DNA of 64,000 nt from contig NZ_CP033917.1 of NCBI RefSeq assembly GCF_003815655.1, positions 4,154,001-4,218,000 of the forward strand, written 5' to 3'. Position numbers and translations under genes: made by a program. Every line of letters starts with the position of its first letter. Position 1 is the stretch's first letter. The DNA comes from Chryseobacterium sp. G0201. GTDB taxonomy: Bacteria > Bacteroidota > Bacteroidia > Flavobacteriales > Weeksellaceae. Under the pieces are notes generated by a model. That model made no database searches, was not told where the DNA came from, and saw only the letters and a program-made list of their open reading frames with translations. This document shows, piece by piece, positions 39,236-47,754 of this stretch.

Positions 39236-40462
39236 ATGAATTATCAAAATGATCTTAAGATCAATCCTGATCATCAAATCATAAAAAGTAAAAAACTGCC
39301 CGCAGCACTTTGGGCATTAACGATAAGTGCTTTTGGGATAGGAACCACAGAATTCGTCATTGTAGGACTGCTTCCAACCGTTGCCAGTGATCTTAACATT
39401 TCAATTCCATCAGCTGGGCTTTTGGTAAGTTTATATGCCATCGGTGTTGCAATTGGTGCACCTATATTAACGGCATTAACAGGAAAAGTGCCGAGAAAAA
39501 CCTTATTAATAGCCATCATGCTTCTTTTTGTGATCGGAAACGGTTTAGCTTCTATCGCTCCCGGATTTATCACTTTAGTGTTAGCTAGAATTTTAACAGG
39601 TTTTGCGCACGGTGTTTATTTCTCAATCGGTTCGACAATTGCAGCGTCCTTAGTTCCTGAAGAAAAAAGAGCCACAGCAATCTCCATTATGTTTGCGGGA
39701 TTAACGTTAGCCATCGTTACAGGTGTTCCATTGGGGACTTTTATCGGTCAGCATTTTGGTTGGAGAGCAACCTTTATCGGGGTAGCTATTTTGGGAATAA
39801 TCGGATTAGTGGCAAGTATGCTTTTGATTCCTAAAAATTTACAAAAAGGAAAAACAGCATCTTTGAAACAACAATTAAAAGTTTTAACCAATAAACGTTT
39901 GATTTTTGCTTTCATAATGACTGCAATGGGATATGGCGGAACTTTTGTGGTCTTTACCTATTTGTCACCAATTTTACAGGAGATTACAGGATTTAAAGAA
40001 TCTGTTGTAACCATCATTTTATTGGTCTATGGAATTGCTATTGCTTTAGGAAATTTAATCGGCGGTAAAATAGCCAACAAAAACCCTTTGAAAGTATTAC
40101 TTTGGATGTTTGTAGCGCAAGGCTTGGTTTTATTGGCATTTTATTTCACCGTAAACAGTCAGATTTTGAGTATCATTACGCTTTTCTTTTTAGGAGCATT
40201 ATCATTTGCTACGGTTTCTGGATTACAGCTTTTGGTTGTACAAATCGCGGAAAAAGAATTACCGGGTACAGAAGATGTAGCTTCAGGAATTAATATTGCT
40301 GCATTTAATATCGGGATCGCTATTGGTTCTTATTCAGGAGGTTTGATTGTAACTTCAGCACTGGGAATAGAAAGTACACCTTGGATCGGAGCTTTGTTTC
40401 TTTTGGTAACTGTCTTAATAACAATGTACAGCATTCGTATTTCTAAAAATAAATTGAAGTAA
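39236..40462 (+). CDS. MFS exporter (AraJ/YdhP-like, DHA1 type)
   Basis: A 408-residue 12-helix transporter. The start MNYQNDLKI is chosen; the ORF is open 87 nt further upstream but those residues are not conserved. Helix 1 ALTISAFGIGTTEFVIVGLLPTVASDLNIS is the signature of the AraJ/YdhP group of proton-driven exporters, and the motif A-like loop GKVPRKTLLIAIMLLF follows helix 2. The substrate is unknown (drugs, sugars or nucleosides are known for the group). Divergent from the TetR gene, so possibly under its control. Confidence 0.92.
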   Translation: MNYQNDLKINPDHQIIKSKKLPAALWALTISAFGIGTTEFVIVGLLPTVASDLNISIPSAGLLVSLYAIGVAIGAPILTALTGKVPRKTLLIAIMLLFVIGNGLASIAPGFITLVLARILTGFAHGVYFSIGSTIAASLVPEEKRATAISIMFAGLTLAIVTGVPLGTFIGQHFGWRATFIGVAILGIIGLVASMLLIPKNLQKGKTASLKQQLKVLTNKRLIFAFIMTAMGYGGTFVVFTYLSPILQEITGFKESVVTIILLVYGIAIALGNLIGGKIANKNPLKVLLWMFVAQGLVLLAFYFTVNSQILSIITLFFLGALSFATVSGLQLLVVQIAEKELPGTEDVASGINIAAFNIGIAIGSYSGGLIVTSALGIESTPWIGALFLLVTVLITMYSIRISKNKLK

Positions 40463-40483
40463 ATAATTAAAAATAAATATTAT

Positions 40484-40516
40484 AAGACCATTCATTTTTG
40501 AGTGGCCTTTTTGTTT
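40484..40516 (+). terminator. terminator of the MFS gene
   Basis: Hairpin AAGACCATTCA / TGAGTGGCCTTTTT with two G:U pairs, 22 nt past the stop. Confidence 0.75.
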
Positions 40517-40605
40517 TGAATATCGTTTCAATCATTTTACACTTATGAATCAGACGATCCAGCTAACTATCAAAAAAGAAAGAATAATTTTCATCAACAT
40601 CAACA

Positions 40606-40640
40606 AAATACAATACAATACAATACAATACAATACAATA
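40606..40640. repeat. pentanucleotide tandem repeat (CAATA)6
   Basis: Six exact CAATA copies at 40611-40640, with a variant AAATA just before. The unit length is not a multiple of 3, so copy-number change would shift any frame crossing it. Slippage here could be neutral or regulatory. Confidence 0.85.
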
Positions 40641-41162
40641 CCACATGCGTATCACAAAATATTAATTTCAAAATTAAATTTGGAATTAAAAAAAATTAAA
40701 ACATTGATTGAGGTCATAAAAAGTCAATATCAGAATCTGATATATTTGAGCATTCACAATTAAAATAAAATCGATTCTAAAAAACTTGATAAAAAACAGT
40801 GAAAATAGACTGTTCAATAGTGTCGCGTGGTATGTATGTGGTATTTCAATTCAGGAAAATTTTAATCATTTTTTCTTTCTTTGTCTACCATTACAAATTA
40901 AGATTAAAACTCATTTATTAAAATAATATTAAGCATAAATACGTAAATAGAGAAAAATATATCAATACCAAGAAAATAACTTTATTTTAAAAAGTTGAAG
41001 GAATAAAAAATTCAATTATATTTTATGTCTTTTGATTACTGTCAGACATAAAAATCAATGATTGAAATATTGAGAGAAAATGAAGAATCAAATTCTGCCG
41101 CTGAATTTTAAAACAATCCATAAATCAGCAACAGAATGTACAGTAGAGATGAGAAAATTATT

Positions 41163-41504
41163 ATGAAAAACGAAAAACCTGAATTGAATTTAGAAGATTT
41201 AAATCAAAAATTTTTAGCACAAGACGAAATTATTGCATTAGCTAAAGAAAACTCTCCGCGTTTGTTGAATAAATTCAGATTAGCGTATCCTGATTTTTTC
41301 AACAAAATATCTTCGATACAGCCTAATCTTAAAAATTCGGAACTTATTTTTTGTATTTATTTAAAACTCAACCTAACGACCAAGGAAATTGCGACATATA
41401 CCTATGTTACGCCAAAAGCAATTCAGAACAGAAAGAACAGAATAAGAAAAAAACTGAATATTCCTTCAGAATTAGATATTTATAAATGGTTTACAGATAT
41501 ATAA
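41163..41504 (+). CDS. LuxR-type helix-turn-helix protein, probably a truncated C-terminal part
   Basis: A 113-residue protein (ATG at 41136 is an alternative start). The C-terminal half NSELIFCIYLKLNLTTKEIATYTYVTPKAIQNRKNRIRKKLNI is a LuxR/sigma-4-like helix-turn-helix. In Flavobacteriia this region usually ends long TPR-containing regulators of 400-600 residues; here only the end is left, and the 600 bp upstream show no TPR frame. It is either a stand-alone small regulator or a degraded gene. Its stop codon lies inside a terminator hairpin. Confidence 0.7.
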   Translation: MKNEKPELNLEDLNQKFLAQDEIIALAKENSPRLLNKFRLAYPDFFNKISSIQPNLKNSELIFCIYLKLNLTTKEIATYTYVTPKAIQNRKNRIRKKLNIPSELDIYKWFTDI

Positions 41505-41515
41505 ACCATTTTTTT
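41484..41515. terminator. terminator overlapping the stop of the HTH gene
   Basis: A 10-bp stem (AAATGGTTTA / TAAACCATTT) followed by a T run. It lies between convergent genes, with the last HTH codons in the left arm. Confidence 0.8.
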
Positions 41516-41517
41516 AG

Positions 41518-42249
41518 TTAAAATTCTACTATTGCTTTATCAAGATCATGGTAAAGCAATACTTTCCAATGGTTTTCTGTAGCTTCTTTTTCCCATTTTT
41601 GTCTCAATTCACTTGCTTTTCTGCCATCAAAATCACTTTTGTAAGCGACATGATATTTTAGATAAGATTCCTGTGGAAGATCATCCGCTCCGTAAAAGGC
41701 GATTTCATCATTTTCTTTGATCCAAAAAACTTGCATGAATGGGGTATGACCGCCAACAACTTCAAAAGAGATCTCATCCGTGATCTGTCCTTGATCGTCA
41801 TTCATCCAAATAATATTGGGCAATTGAATCAGTTTTTCAAGGATGTCAAAATCAAAGGAATGACTGCCTTTATTTTCCATTGCAAAATCCAGTTCACGCT
41901 TTTGAATATAAATTTCTGCATTGGGAAAATTAGACTCAAAACCATCTTCAGTATTTTTTATCATTCCGTCAATATGATCTTTATGAAGATGGGAGAGAAG
42001 GACTTTTGTGATCTGATTCGGTTTAATATTTTCTCGGTTTAAAATCTCAGAGATAACAGTTTTACCTTCTTCATTTTTCCATCCGATCCCTGTATCTAAC
42101 AAGATACAATCATTTTCAGTAATGATAAGGAAAGGCTGTACAGACATTTTTATTCCTTTAACATCCGTAATATTTTCTTCTGTTAAAAGTGTAAAGTCTT
42201 TCGTTTTACTGGCCGAAAAATTCCCTTCTTTTAATGGTATGATTTTCAT
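41518..42249 (-). CDS. MBL-fold metallo-hydrolase
   Basis: A 243-residue metallo-beta-lactamase-fold protein. The start MKIIPLKEGNFSASKTKDF is chosen; the ORF extends 75 nt upstream without conserved residues. The zinc motif HLHKDHIDGM (HxHxDH) and the later VVGGHTPF and FYGADDLPQ give the other metal ligands. The general build resembles AHL lactonases and related quorum-quenching or lactone hydrolases, but the substrate is not clear. Confidence 0.88.
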   Translation of the reverse strand: MKIIPLKEGNFSASKTKDFTLLTEENITDVKGIKMSVQPFLIITENDCILLDTGIGWKNEEGKTVISEILNRENIKPNQITKVLLSHLHKDHIDGMIKNTEDGFESNFPNAEIYIQKRELDFAMENKGSHSFDFDILEKLIQLPNIIWMNDDQGQITDEISFEVVGGHTPFMQVFWIKENDEIAFYGADDLPQESYLKYHVAYKSDFDGRKASELRQKWEKEATENHWKVLLYHDLDKAIVEF

Positions 42250-42324
42250 CTTACAAATTTCCTGATAATTTATAAATCTGGAAAACGTTTTTTTTCGATA
42301 TAAATCATCGGTAAAACCGATCAC

Positions 42325-42746
42325 CTAATTATCATCATTAACGTAATATACTTCATTATAATTTCTTGTTATCGATTAGTAACTTTTCAGTTTTTTCATA
42401 AATTCTACCACAGCAGGTCTCATCATGATTTCCAAAATCAAAAGACATTGTTTTTTCTGGTGCAGAACCATCGCAAAAGCGCAAAGATTTTAAAGCGCAA
42501 GAAAATCAAAGATTTTCAATTGGTAGTTTTTTAATTTCCATAAACTTTGTCATTCCACAGTAACTTATAACGTAATCAATTTTATCGCAGATAAAATCCT
42601 TGCGAATTAAAAAACATAAAATTTATAAAAAATTGAAAATAATTCTTTTTGAGCTTTTAAGAAATAATAATTGAGCCTTACAATAAGATTTGATAATGAT
42701 TAAAGCAATAAATTTACTAAATTTAATTAAATAAAATCAAGGTGTA
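42325..42746. other. 422-bp spacer with dispersed repeat pieces
   Basis: The spacer has no gene. It contains the inverted copy of the CGCAAGG...ATAAAAT repeat (42576-42604), a TTTGTCATTCC half arm near 42547, and a 36-bp direct repeat (42651-42686) matching the sequence after the AraC gene that follows. Confidence 0.6.
42651..42686 (+). repeat. left copy of a 36-bp direct repeat around an AraC gene
   Basis: Identical to 43575-43610 at 32 of 36 positions (start GAGCTTTTAAGAAATAATAA). It contains the left arm of the terminator hairpin but not the right arm. Confidence 0.75.
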
Positions 42747-43571
42747 ATGGAAGAAACAGAGAAATTGAGAACATTAGGGTATTCAGGAATATTTCTGTCC
42801 TGTTTTTCAGATTATAGCGAAAAATGCATTCATGCAACACCGGGTCATACTTTAGTATATTTATATTCTGGCGAACAAATCATCCAGGACAGAGGCGAAC
42901 AAATCACTTTAAAAGCTGGAGAATGTGCTTTCATTCGAAGAGATCACCGGATTTTAATGTATAAAAACAGTGTAGGAGAAGAACTTTATAAAGGGATTTC
43001 TCTAACATTCAAAAGAAATGTTTTACGGGATTTTTTTAATAAATTAAATAAATCTGAGATTCCAAAAAATATTTCAATACCTGAAAATAATATATTTAAG
43101 ATTGAAACTCGCCCCGATATTACCAGCTTATTTCAATCATTGACGCCATATTTCGACACCAATATAAAACCCACAGAAGGAGTTATTCATTTAAAATTAT
43201 TAGAAGGGATTTATGCTTTGCTAAACAGTTCGGAAAAATTCTATCCGATTCTTTTTGATTTTACAGAACCCTGGAAAATAGATATTTTAGAATTCATGAA
43301 TGAAAATTACATGGATGAACTTACAATGGAGCAGATTGCTTCTTACACAGGTAGAAGTTTAGCCACATTCAAAAGAGATTTTAGCAAAATAAGTAATTTA
43401 ACTCCGCAAAAATGGCTCATTAAAAAACGCCTTGAAGTTGCTTATGATAAACTAAAAGAAAAAAGAAAAAAAGTACAGGATGTTTATATAGAAGTAGGTT
43501 TTAAAAACCCATCACACTTCTCTACAGCATTCAAAAAAGAATATGGATTTCCTCCTACAGAATTATCTTAA
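42747..43571 (+). CDS. AraC family transcriptional regulator (ExsA-like)
   Basis: A 274-residue regulator. The N-terminal cupin region HATPGHTLVYLYSGEQIIQDRGEQITLKAGECAFIRRDHRILMYK resembles ExsA-type sensors. The C-terminal part has the AraC helix-turn-helix pair (TMEQIASYTGRSLATFKRDFSKISNLTPQKWLIKKRLEVAYDKL ... VGFKNPSHFSTAFKKEYGFPP). It lies just before the acetyltransferase and hydrolase genes on the same strand and is flanked by 36-bp direct repeats. Confidence 0.9.
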   Translation: MEETEKLRTLGYSGIFLSCFSDYSEKCIHATPGHTLVYLYSGEQIIQDRGEQITLKAGECAFIRRDHRILMYKNSVGEELYKGISLTFKRNVLRDFFNKLNKSEIPKNISIPENNIFKIETRPDITSLFQSLTPYFDTNIKPTEGVIHLKLLEGIYALLNSSEKFYPILFDFTEPWKIDILEFMNENYMDELTMEQIASYTGRSLATFKRDFSKISNLTPQKWLIKKRLEVAYDKLKEKRKKVQDVYIEVGFKNPSHFSTAFKKEYGFPPTELS

Positions 43572-43574
43572 GAT

Positions 43575-43610
43575 GAGCTTCTAAGAAAGAATATTTGAGC
43601 CTTACAACAA
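43575..43610 (+). repeat. right copy of the 36-bp direct repeat
   Basis: Matches 42651-42686 at 32 of 36 positions, and here continues into the full terminator of the AraC gene. Confidence 0.75.
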
Positions 43611-43630
43611 TGTCGTTGTGAGGCTTTGCT
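43598..43630 (+). terminator. terminator of the AraC gene
   Basis: An 11-bp stem (AGCCTTACAAC / GTTGTGAGGCT, one G:U) with a short loop and a T-rich tail. Confidence 0.8.
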
Positions 43631-43661
43631 TTTAATTTTGTCTTGTATTAATAAAGATAAA

Positions 43662-44234
43662 ATGATGTACAGAAAAGATATTTTAGAAAGATTAAAATCA
43701 GGAGAAGCCATCCGTCCTACAGATCCGGAGTATTTTAAAATAAATAAGATCGTCAACAGAACTATCATACTTTCTCAATCACTCAATAATGCTACAGATA
43801 CAGAACAAATCCGTCATTATTTGGGAGAAATTATTGGGACGCCTATTGATGAAAGCACAATTATATTTCCTCCATTTCATACCAATTTCGGGAAATTTAT
43901 TAGCATCGGAAAAAATGTATTTATCAATCATGCCTGTTCATTTCTCGATATGGGCGGAATTGTGATAGAAGATGAGGTATTGATAGGTCCGAAAGTTAAT
44001 CTCATCACAGAAAATCATCCTTTAGATCCTAACGACAGAAAAGCTTTACTCACAAAACCAATAACCATTAAACGCGGAGCCTGGATTGGTGCTAATGCAA
44101 CAATTCTTCCGGGAGTAACCATCGGTGAAAATTCAGTGGTTGCAGCGAGTGCGGTGGTTTCAAAAGACGTTCCTGACAATACTGTGGTAGGCGGAGTTCC
44201 TGCAAAATTTATAAAATCAATTCAGCATAATTAA
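43662..44234 (+). CDS. sugar O-acetyltransferase (left-handed beta-helix, Maa/LacA type)
   Basis: A 190-residue hexapeptide-repeat acetyltransferase. The start MMYRKDIL (ATG-ATG) is chosen; the TTG in frame upstream is less likely. Residues 5-55 are the maltose acetyltransferase N-terminal domain (ILERLKSGEAIRPTDPEYF), followed by the hexapeptide repeats (FISIGKNVFINHACSFLDMGGIVIEDEVLIGPKVNLITENHPLDP with catalytic His). These enzymes acetylate sugars or other alcohols with acetyl-CoA. It is followed 5 nt later by an exported alpha/beta hydrolase. Confidence 0.9.
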   Translation: MMYRKDILERLKSGEAIRPTDPEYFKINKIVNRTIILSQSLNNATDTEQIRHYLGEIIGTPIDESTIIFPPFHTNFGKFISIGKNVFINHACSFLDMGGIVIEDEVLIGPKVNLITENHPLDPNDRKALLTKPITIKRGAWIGANATILPGVTIGENSVVAASAVVSKDVPDNTVVGGVPAKFIKSIQHN

Positions 44235-44239
44235 ATACA

Positions 44240-45310
44240 ATGAATAAACTTATCGTGATTATAGGAGCATCTCTTTTATTTTTTGGAGAAGCATCCGCCC
44301 AGAAAAAGCAAAACAGCAAAATAGTGAATACCGAAATGAAACAAATATCGCCAGATACATTTACCACTTTTAAGGTAAGTAATAATTTGATCATGTATAG
44401 AATTGTATTTAAAAACCAATACAATATGGACGTAGTTGGTCATCTTTTTATTCCAAAAAGTTTTAGCCAAAGCCAAAAACATCCTGCCATTATTGTTGGA
44501 CATCCAATGGGAGCCGTAAAAGAGCAAAGTGCAGATGTGTATGCTTCCCATATGGCAGAAAAAGGATTCGTCACAATGGCAATAGATCTTTCTTTTTGGG
44601 GTGAAAGTGCAGGTGAGCCACGTAATGCCGTTTTACCAGATGTATATTCCGAAGATTTCAGTGCTGCTGTTGATTTTTTAGGCACCAGATCTTTTATTGA
44701 CAGAGAAAAAATAGGAGTTATTGGAGTGTGTGGCAGCGGAAGTTTTGTATTAAGTGCAGCAAAAATAGATCCCAGATTAAAGGCGATCGCAACAGTGAGT
44801 ATGTACGATATGGGAAGTGCAAGTCGTAATGGTTTGAATCATTCTCAAACTCTTGAACAAAGAAAAGAAACTCAAAAACAAGCAGCCGAGCAACGGTATA
44901 CAGAATTTTTAGGTGGTGAAACAAAATATATTGGCGGAACAACTCATAAAATTGATGAAAATACAGATCCTATTCAAAAGGAGTTTTTTGAATTCTATCG
45001 TACGCCTAGAGGTGAATACACCCCAAAAAGCAGTTCTCCATTACTCACTACACATCCAACGTTAAGCAGTGTGGTGAAATTTAATAATTTCTATCCATTC
45101 AATGATATCGAAACCATTTCACCACGTCCCGTGCTTTTTATTACTGGTGATCAAGCACATTCAAAAGAATTCAGTGAAGATGCTTACAAAAAAGCGGCAG
45201 AACCAAAAGAATTATATTACATCAAAGGAGCCGGGCATGTTGATTTATATGATAAGACAGATTTAATTCCTTTTGATAAATTGGACGAATTTTTCAAACA
45301 AAATTTATAA
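44240..45310 (+). CDS. exported alpha/beta hydrolase (dienelactone hydrolase-like)
   Basis: A 356-residue protein with a signal peptide (LLFFGEASAQ). The alpha/beta core contains HPAIIVGHPMGAVKEQSADVYASHMAEKGFVTMAIDLSFWGES, a nucleophile elbow region IGVIGVCGSGSFVLSAAKIDPRLKAIATVSMYDM, and the later acid/His region LFITGDQAHS ... KGAGHVDLY. The nucleophile could be Cys or Ser in VCGSGS. It probably hydrolyses esters in the periplasm. It follows the acetyltransferase gene by 5 nt, so they may act on the same substrate. Confidence 0.85.
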   Translation: MNKLIVIIGASLLFFGEASAQKKQNSKIVNTEMKQISPDTFTTFKVSNNLIMYRIVFKNQYNMDVVGHLFIPKSFSQSQKHPAIIVGHPMGAVKEQSADVYASHMAEKGFVTMAIDLSFWGESAGEPRNAVLPDVYSEDFSAAVDFLGTRSFIDREKIGVIGVCGSGSFVLSAAKIDPRLKAIATVSMYDMGSASRNGLNHSQTLEQRKETQKQAAEQRYTEFLGGETKYIGGTTHKIDENTDPIQKEFFEFYRTPRGEYTPKSSSPLLTTHPTLSSVVKFNNFYPFNDIETISPRPVLFITGDQAHSKEFSEDAYKKAAEPKELYYIKGAGHVDLYDKTDLIPFDKLDEFFKQNL

Positions 45311-45413
45311 AAAAGATCATAATTCAAAAGCCTTATAATGCAATTTTCCGCTCTTACAATTTTTTAAAATCAGAAAACTTCCTGAAATTTGCAAAAATAT
45401 AAATGAAGATAAA

Positions 45414-46040
45414 ATGAAGATTATCGATGTAGAAAACTGGAACAGAAAAGAACATTTCGAATTTTTCTCAAGAATGGCAAGTCCGTATTTTGGCTTTACA
45501 ACGGAAGTAGACTGTACAAAAGCATTTCAAAAAGCGAAGGATGAAGGACATTCCTTTTTTGCCTCATACCTTCACAAATCGATGGTTGCTGTGAATTCTG
45601 TGTATGAATTAAGATTAAGAATTCTTGATGGCAAAGTTGTTGAATTTGATGATATTCATGCAGGAACAACCATCGGAAGGGCAGACGGAACTTTTGGTTT
45701 TGCGTTCATCCATTTTTCTAAAGATTTTGATGTTTTCAATGCCGAATTACAAAGCGAAATTGAAGGAGTGCAAAATACAACAGGAATCAGAATGAATAAC
45801 GGAGAATTGGGCAAAGATTTGATCAGACATTCTACCATTCCATGGAATTCTTTCAGCGCTTTACTTCATCCGACTCCTTTGGATAAAACGGAATCTGTAC
45901 CTAAAATTACTTTTGGGAAATTCAGTATCCGCGACGGTAAAAAATTCTTGCCTGTTTCTATTGAAGCACATCACGGTTTAGCAGACGGAATTCATATTGC
46001 AAGATATTTGGAGGAATTTCAAAGACAGCTTGACATTTAA
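45414..46040 (+). CDS. chloramphenicol acetyltransferase-like enzyme (CatA type fold)
   Basis: A 208-residue trimeric CAT-type acyltransferase. The catalytic motif HHGLADG (HHxxxDG) is present near residue 187, and the N-terminal VENWNRKEHFEFFSRMASPYFGFTTEVD is the usual CAT start. It may acetylate chloramphenicol or another alcohol; many chromosomal CAT homologues have unknown natural substrates and confer little resistance, so a resistance role is not proven. It stands alone in a region without transposase or integron signs. Confidence 0.88.
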   Translation: MKIIDVENWNRKEHFEFFSRMASPYFGFTTEVDCTKAFQKAKDEGHSFFASYLHKSMVAVNSVYELRLRILDGKVVEFDDIHAGTTIGRADGTFGFAFIHFSKDFDVFNAELQSEIEGVQNTTGIRMNNGELGKDLIRHSTIPWNSFSALLHPTPLDKTESVPKITFGKFSIRDGKKFLPVSIEAHHGLADGIHIARYLEEFQRQLDI

Positions 46041-46073
46041 TTTTATATTAAGTAAGAAAATAATACATCATAA

Positions 46074-46155
46074 TTTGTCATTCCGGAGGAATCTAAACAA
46101 AATTTATAAAGATTTTATTCTAATATATGTGTTGAGATTCCTCCGGAATGACAAA
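46074..46155. repeat. 82-bp inverted-repeat element
   Basis: Perfect 21-bp terminal arms (TTTGTCATTCCGGAGGAATC + T and its complement) extended to 24 of 25 positions. It shares arms with the element at 23514-23582 and a half copy near 42547. It looks like a small non-autonomous repeat that can form a hairpin. Confidence 0.8.
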
Positions 46156-46225
46156 CTTAATGTTTAAATAAAAATCAAAGATTTTCAAACTTCCATCATC
46201 CATCTTCCCGCTTCCAACCACAATT

Positions 46226-46975
46226 CTACCAATTACTCAACCCGTTTTCCAACGCTTTCTCATAATTTTCTTCATCAAAAGAATACAGATCAGGGGATTT
46301 ATGAGCGCCGCCGCGTCTCTGTTCTTCCAATTTATTTAAAATTCCAAGGTTCTTGATTTTTCTGTAAAAATTTCCACGATTGAGCTCTTTTCCTAGAATA
46401 GCTTCATACAATTTCTGTAATTCAGAAAGAGTAAATTTTTCAGGTAGAAGATTATATCCGATAGGTTTTGTTGAGATTTTTTCTCGTAAAGTCATTAATG
46501 CTTTTTCTATGATCTCACGGTGATCCATTGCCAGTTCAATTTCAGATAACTGACTTAAATAGATCCACTCAACCTTCTCACTGAATTCATCCGAAATAGG
46601 ATTCAACTTTGTAGGATTATACAAAGCGTAATATCCGATTGAGATAAATCTTTGCTTATGGAAAAGCGTTTCATCAAAATCTTCAAAATAAAATTCACTT
46701 CTGTTTTTCTTTCCAAAGACTCCAAATTCCTCGAGATAAACACCTGTTACACCGGCTCTGTCTCTTAAAATTCTTTCCACAGCTTCATCCAGATCTTCAT
46801 CTTTTCTCACGTAACCTCCTGGTAGCAGCCATTGTTTTCGGTAATTCATCTTGATCAGTAAAACCTTTAACTCGTTCTGTTCAAATCCAAAAACCACAGG
46901 ATCGGCGGATATATGAGGAAGAAAAAGCTCTCGGGCTTCGTTTGATTTATCTAACAGTTGCTGTTTGGAATCCAT
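46226..46975 (-). CDS. Nudix-domain transcriptional regulator (NrtR/AraR-like)
   Basis: A 249-residue protein (alternative ATG at 46981). The N-terminal Nudix fold has a box GGYVRKDEDLDEAVERILRDRAGV in which the catalytic glutamates of REUxEE are replaced (RILRDR), so it should not hydrolyse. The C-terminal 80 residues (FTLSELQKLYEAILGKELNRGNFYRKIKNLGILNKLEEQR) form a winged helix as in NrtR and in the AraR sugar regulators of Bacteroidota. It is divergent from a decayed GH3 gene, so it may be the regulator of a former sugar locus. Confidence 0.85.
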   Translation of the reverse strand: MDSKQQLLDKSNEARELFLPHISADPVVFGFEQNELKVLLIKMNYRKQWLLPGGYVRKDEDLDEAVERILRDRAGVTGVYLEEFGVFGKKNRSEFYFEDFDETLFHKQRFISIGYYALYNPTKLNPISDEFSEKVEWIYLSQLSEIELAMDHREIIEKALMTLREKISTKPIGYNLLPEKFTLSELQKLYEAILGKELNRGNFYRKIKNLGILNKLEEQRRGGAHKSPDLYSFDEENYEKALENGLSNW

Positions 46976-47099
46976 TTGCATTGTATGAAAAACGTAATAT
47001 CACAAATTTAGTAATAAAAATTTTGAGACAATCCCGAAAATGCATTCTTGAATCAAATTTTGGAGAAAATTTAAGACTTTACAATTCATTGATTCATCT

Positions 47100-47743
47100 G
47101 TAGCGGACGTTATTTCAGGAAAAATAAATCCTTCAGGGAAATCAACGATGACTTTCCCTGTAAAATATTCAGATACGCCTTCTGCGAAAAACTTCCCGGG
47201 AGTTCCTGCTGAAAACCCAAAAGAAGTAACGTATGAAGAGGGAGTTTATGTCGGATACCGTTATTTCAACACTTTTAACGTAAAACCTTCGTATGAATTC
47301 GGATTTGGAAAATCTTATACCAGTTTTGATTATTCAAATATAAAAATCAGTTCACCAACTTTTAAAGATAAAATTCAGGTGAGTGTTACGGTTAAAAATA
47401 ATGGAAAAGTAGCCGGAAAAGAAGTGGTAGAATTGTATTCCTCTGCTCCAAACAAATTAATCTACAAGCCAAAATCAGAACTGAAAGCTTTGCAAAAACG
47501 AAAGAATTACAGCTTGGTGAGAGTGAAATAGTCACTTTACAGCTTAATCCGAAAGATTTAGCCTCATTTATCACTGATAAAAGCGCGTGGATTGCTGAAA
47601 AAGGGAAGTATAAAGTTTCTGTCGGGACATCATCTTTAGATATAAAACAAAATGCAAAGTTTAAAGTAAATTCAGAAATTATCGTAGAAAAAGTACAGCA
47701 TGTTTTTCCTGCTGACAAACAATTTAAGGATTTAAGACCTTAA
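47100..47743 (+). pseudogene. GH3 beta-glucosidase C-terminal remnant with frameshift
   Basis: The frame begins without a start at VADVISGKINPSGKSTMTFP, which is the end of the GH3 C-terminal domain, and continues through the typical YEEGVYVGYRYF and FGFGKSYTSFDYSN into the fibronectin III-like domain. At about 47489-47491 one base is missing: the frame leaves at KSELKAL, while the other frame continues KTKELQLGESEIVTLQLNP ... QFKDLRP to a stop at 47741-47743. The N-terminal two-thirds of the gene are gone. The frame with an ATG (47148-47531) would make only a 127-residue fragment. Confidence 0.85.
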
Positions 47744-47754
47744 AATAAACAACG

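Larger units (their letters stand above)
40463..41135. other. 673-bp spacer with AT-rich sequence, no convincing gene
   Basis: After the terminator the spacer holds a pentanucleotide repeat and otherwise AT-rich sequence. An open frame at 40545-40763 (MNQTIQLTIKKERI, 72 residues) runs through the repeat but lacks any recognisable domain. The tail of this region may be the decayed 5' part of the helix-turn-helix gene that follows. Confidence 0.5.

Noticed and set aside
40545-40763. 72-residue frame as a real gene
   Set aside because: The middle is translated from the CAATA repeat and the rest has no known domain; codon use is poor. Kept only as part of the spacer description.
45414-46040. CAT-like gene as part of an acquired resistance island
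   Set aside because: No integrase, transposase, att site or composition change is seen near it; a chromosomal homologue is more likely.
27107-46040. A biosynthetic gene cluster for a secondary metabolite
   Set aside because: The enzymes are unrelated singles with their own regulators; no synthase or tailoring set is present.
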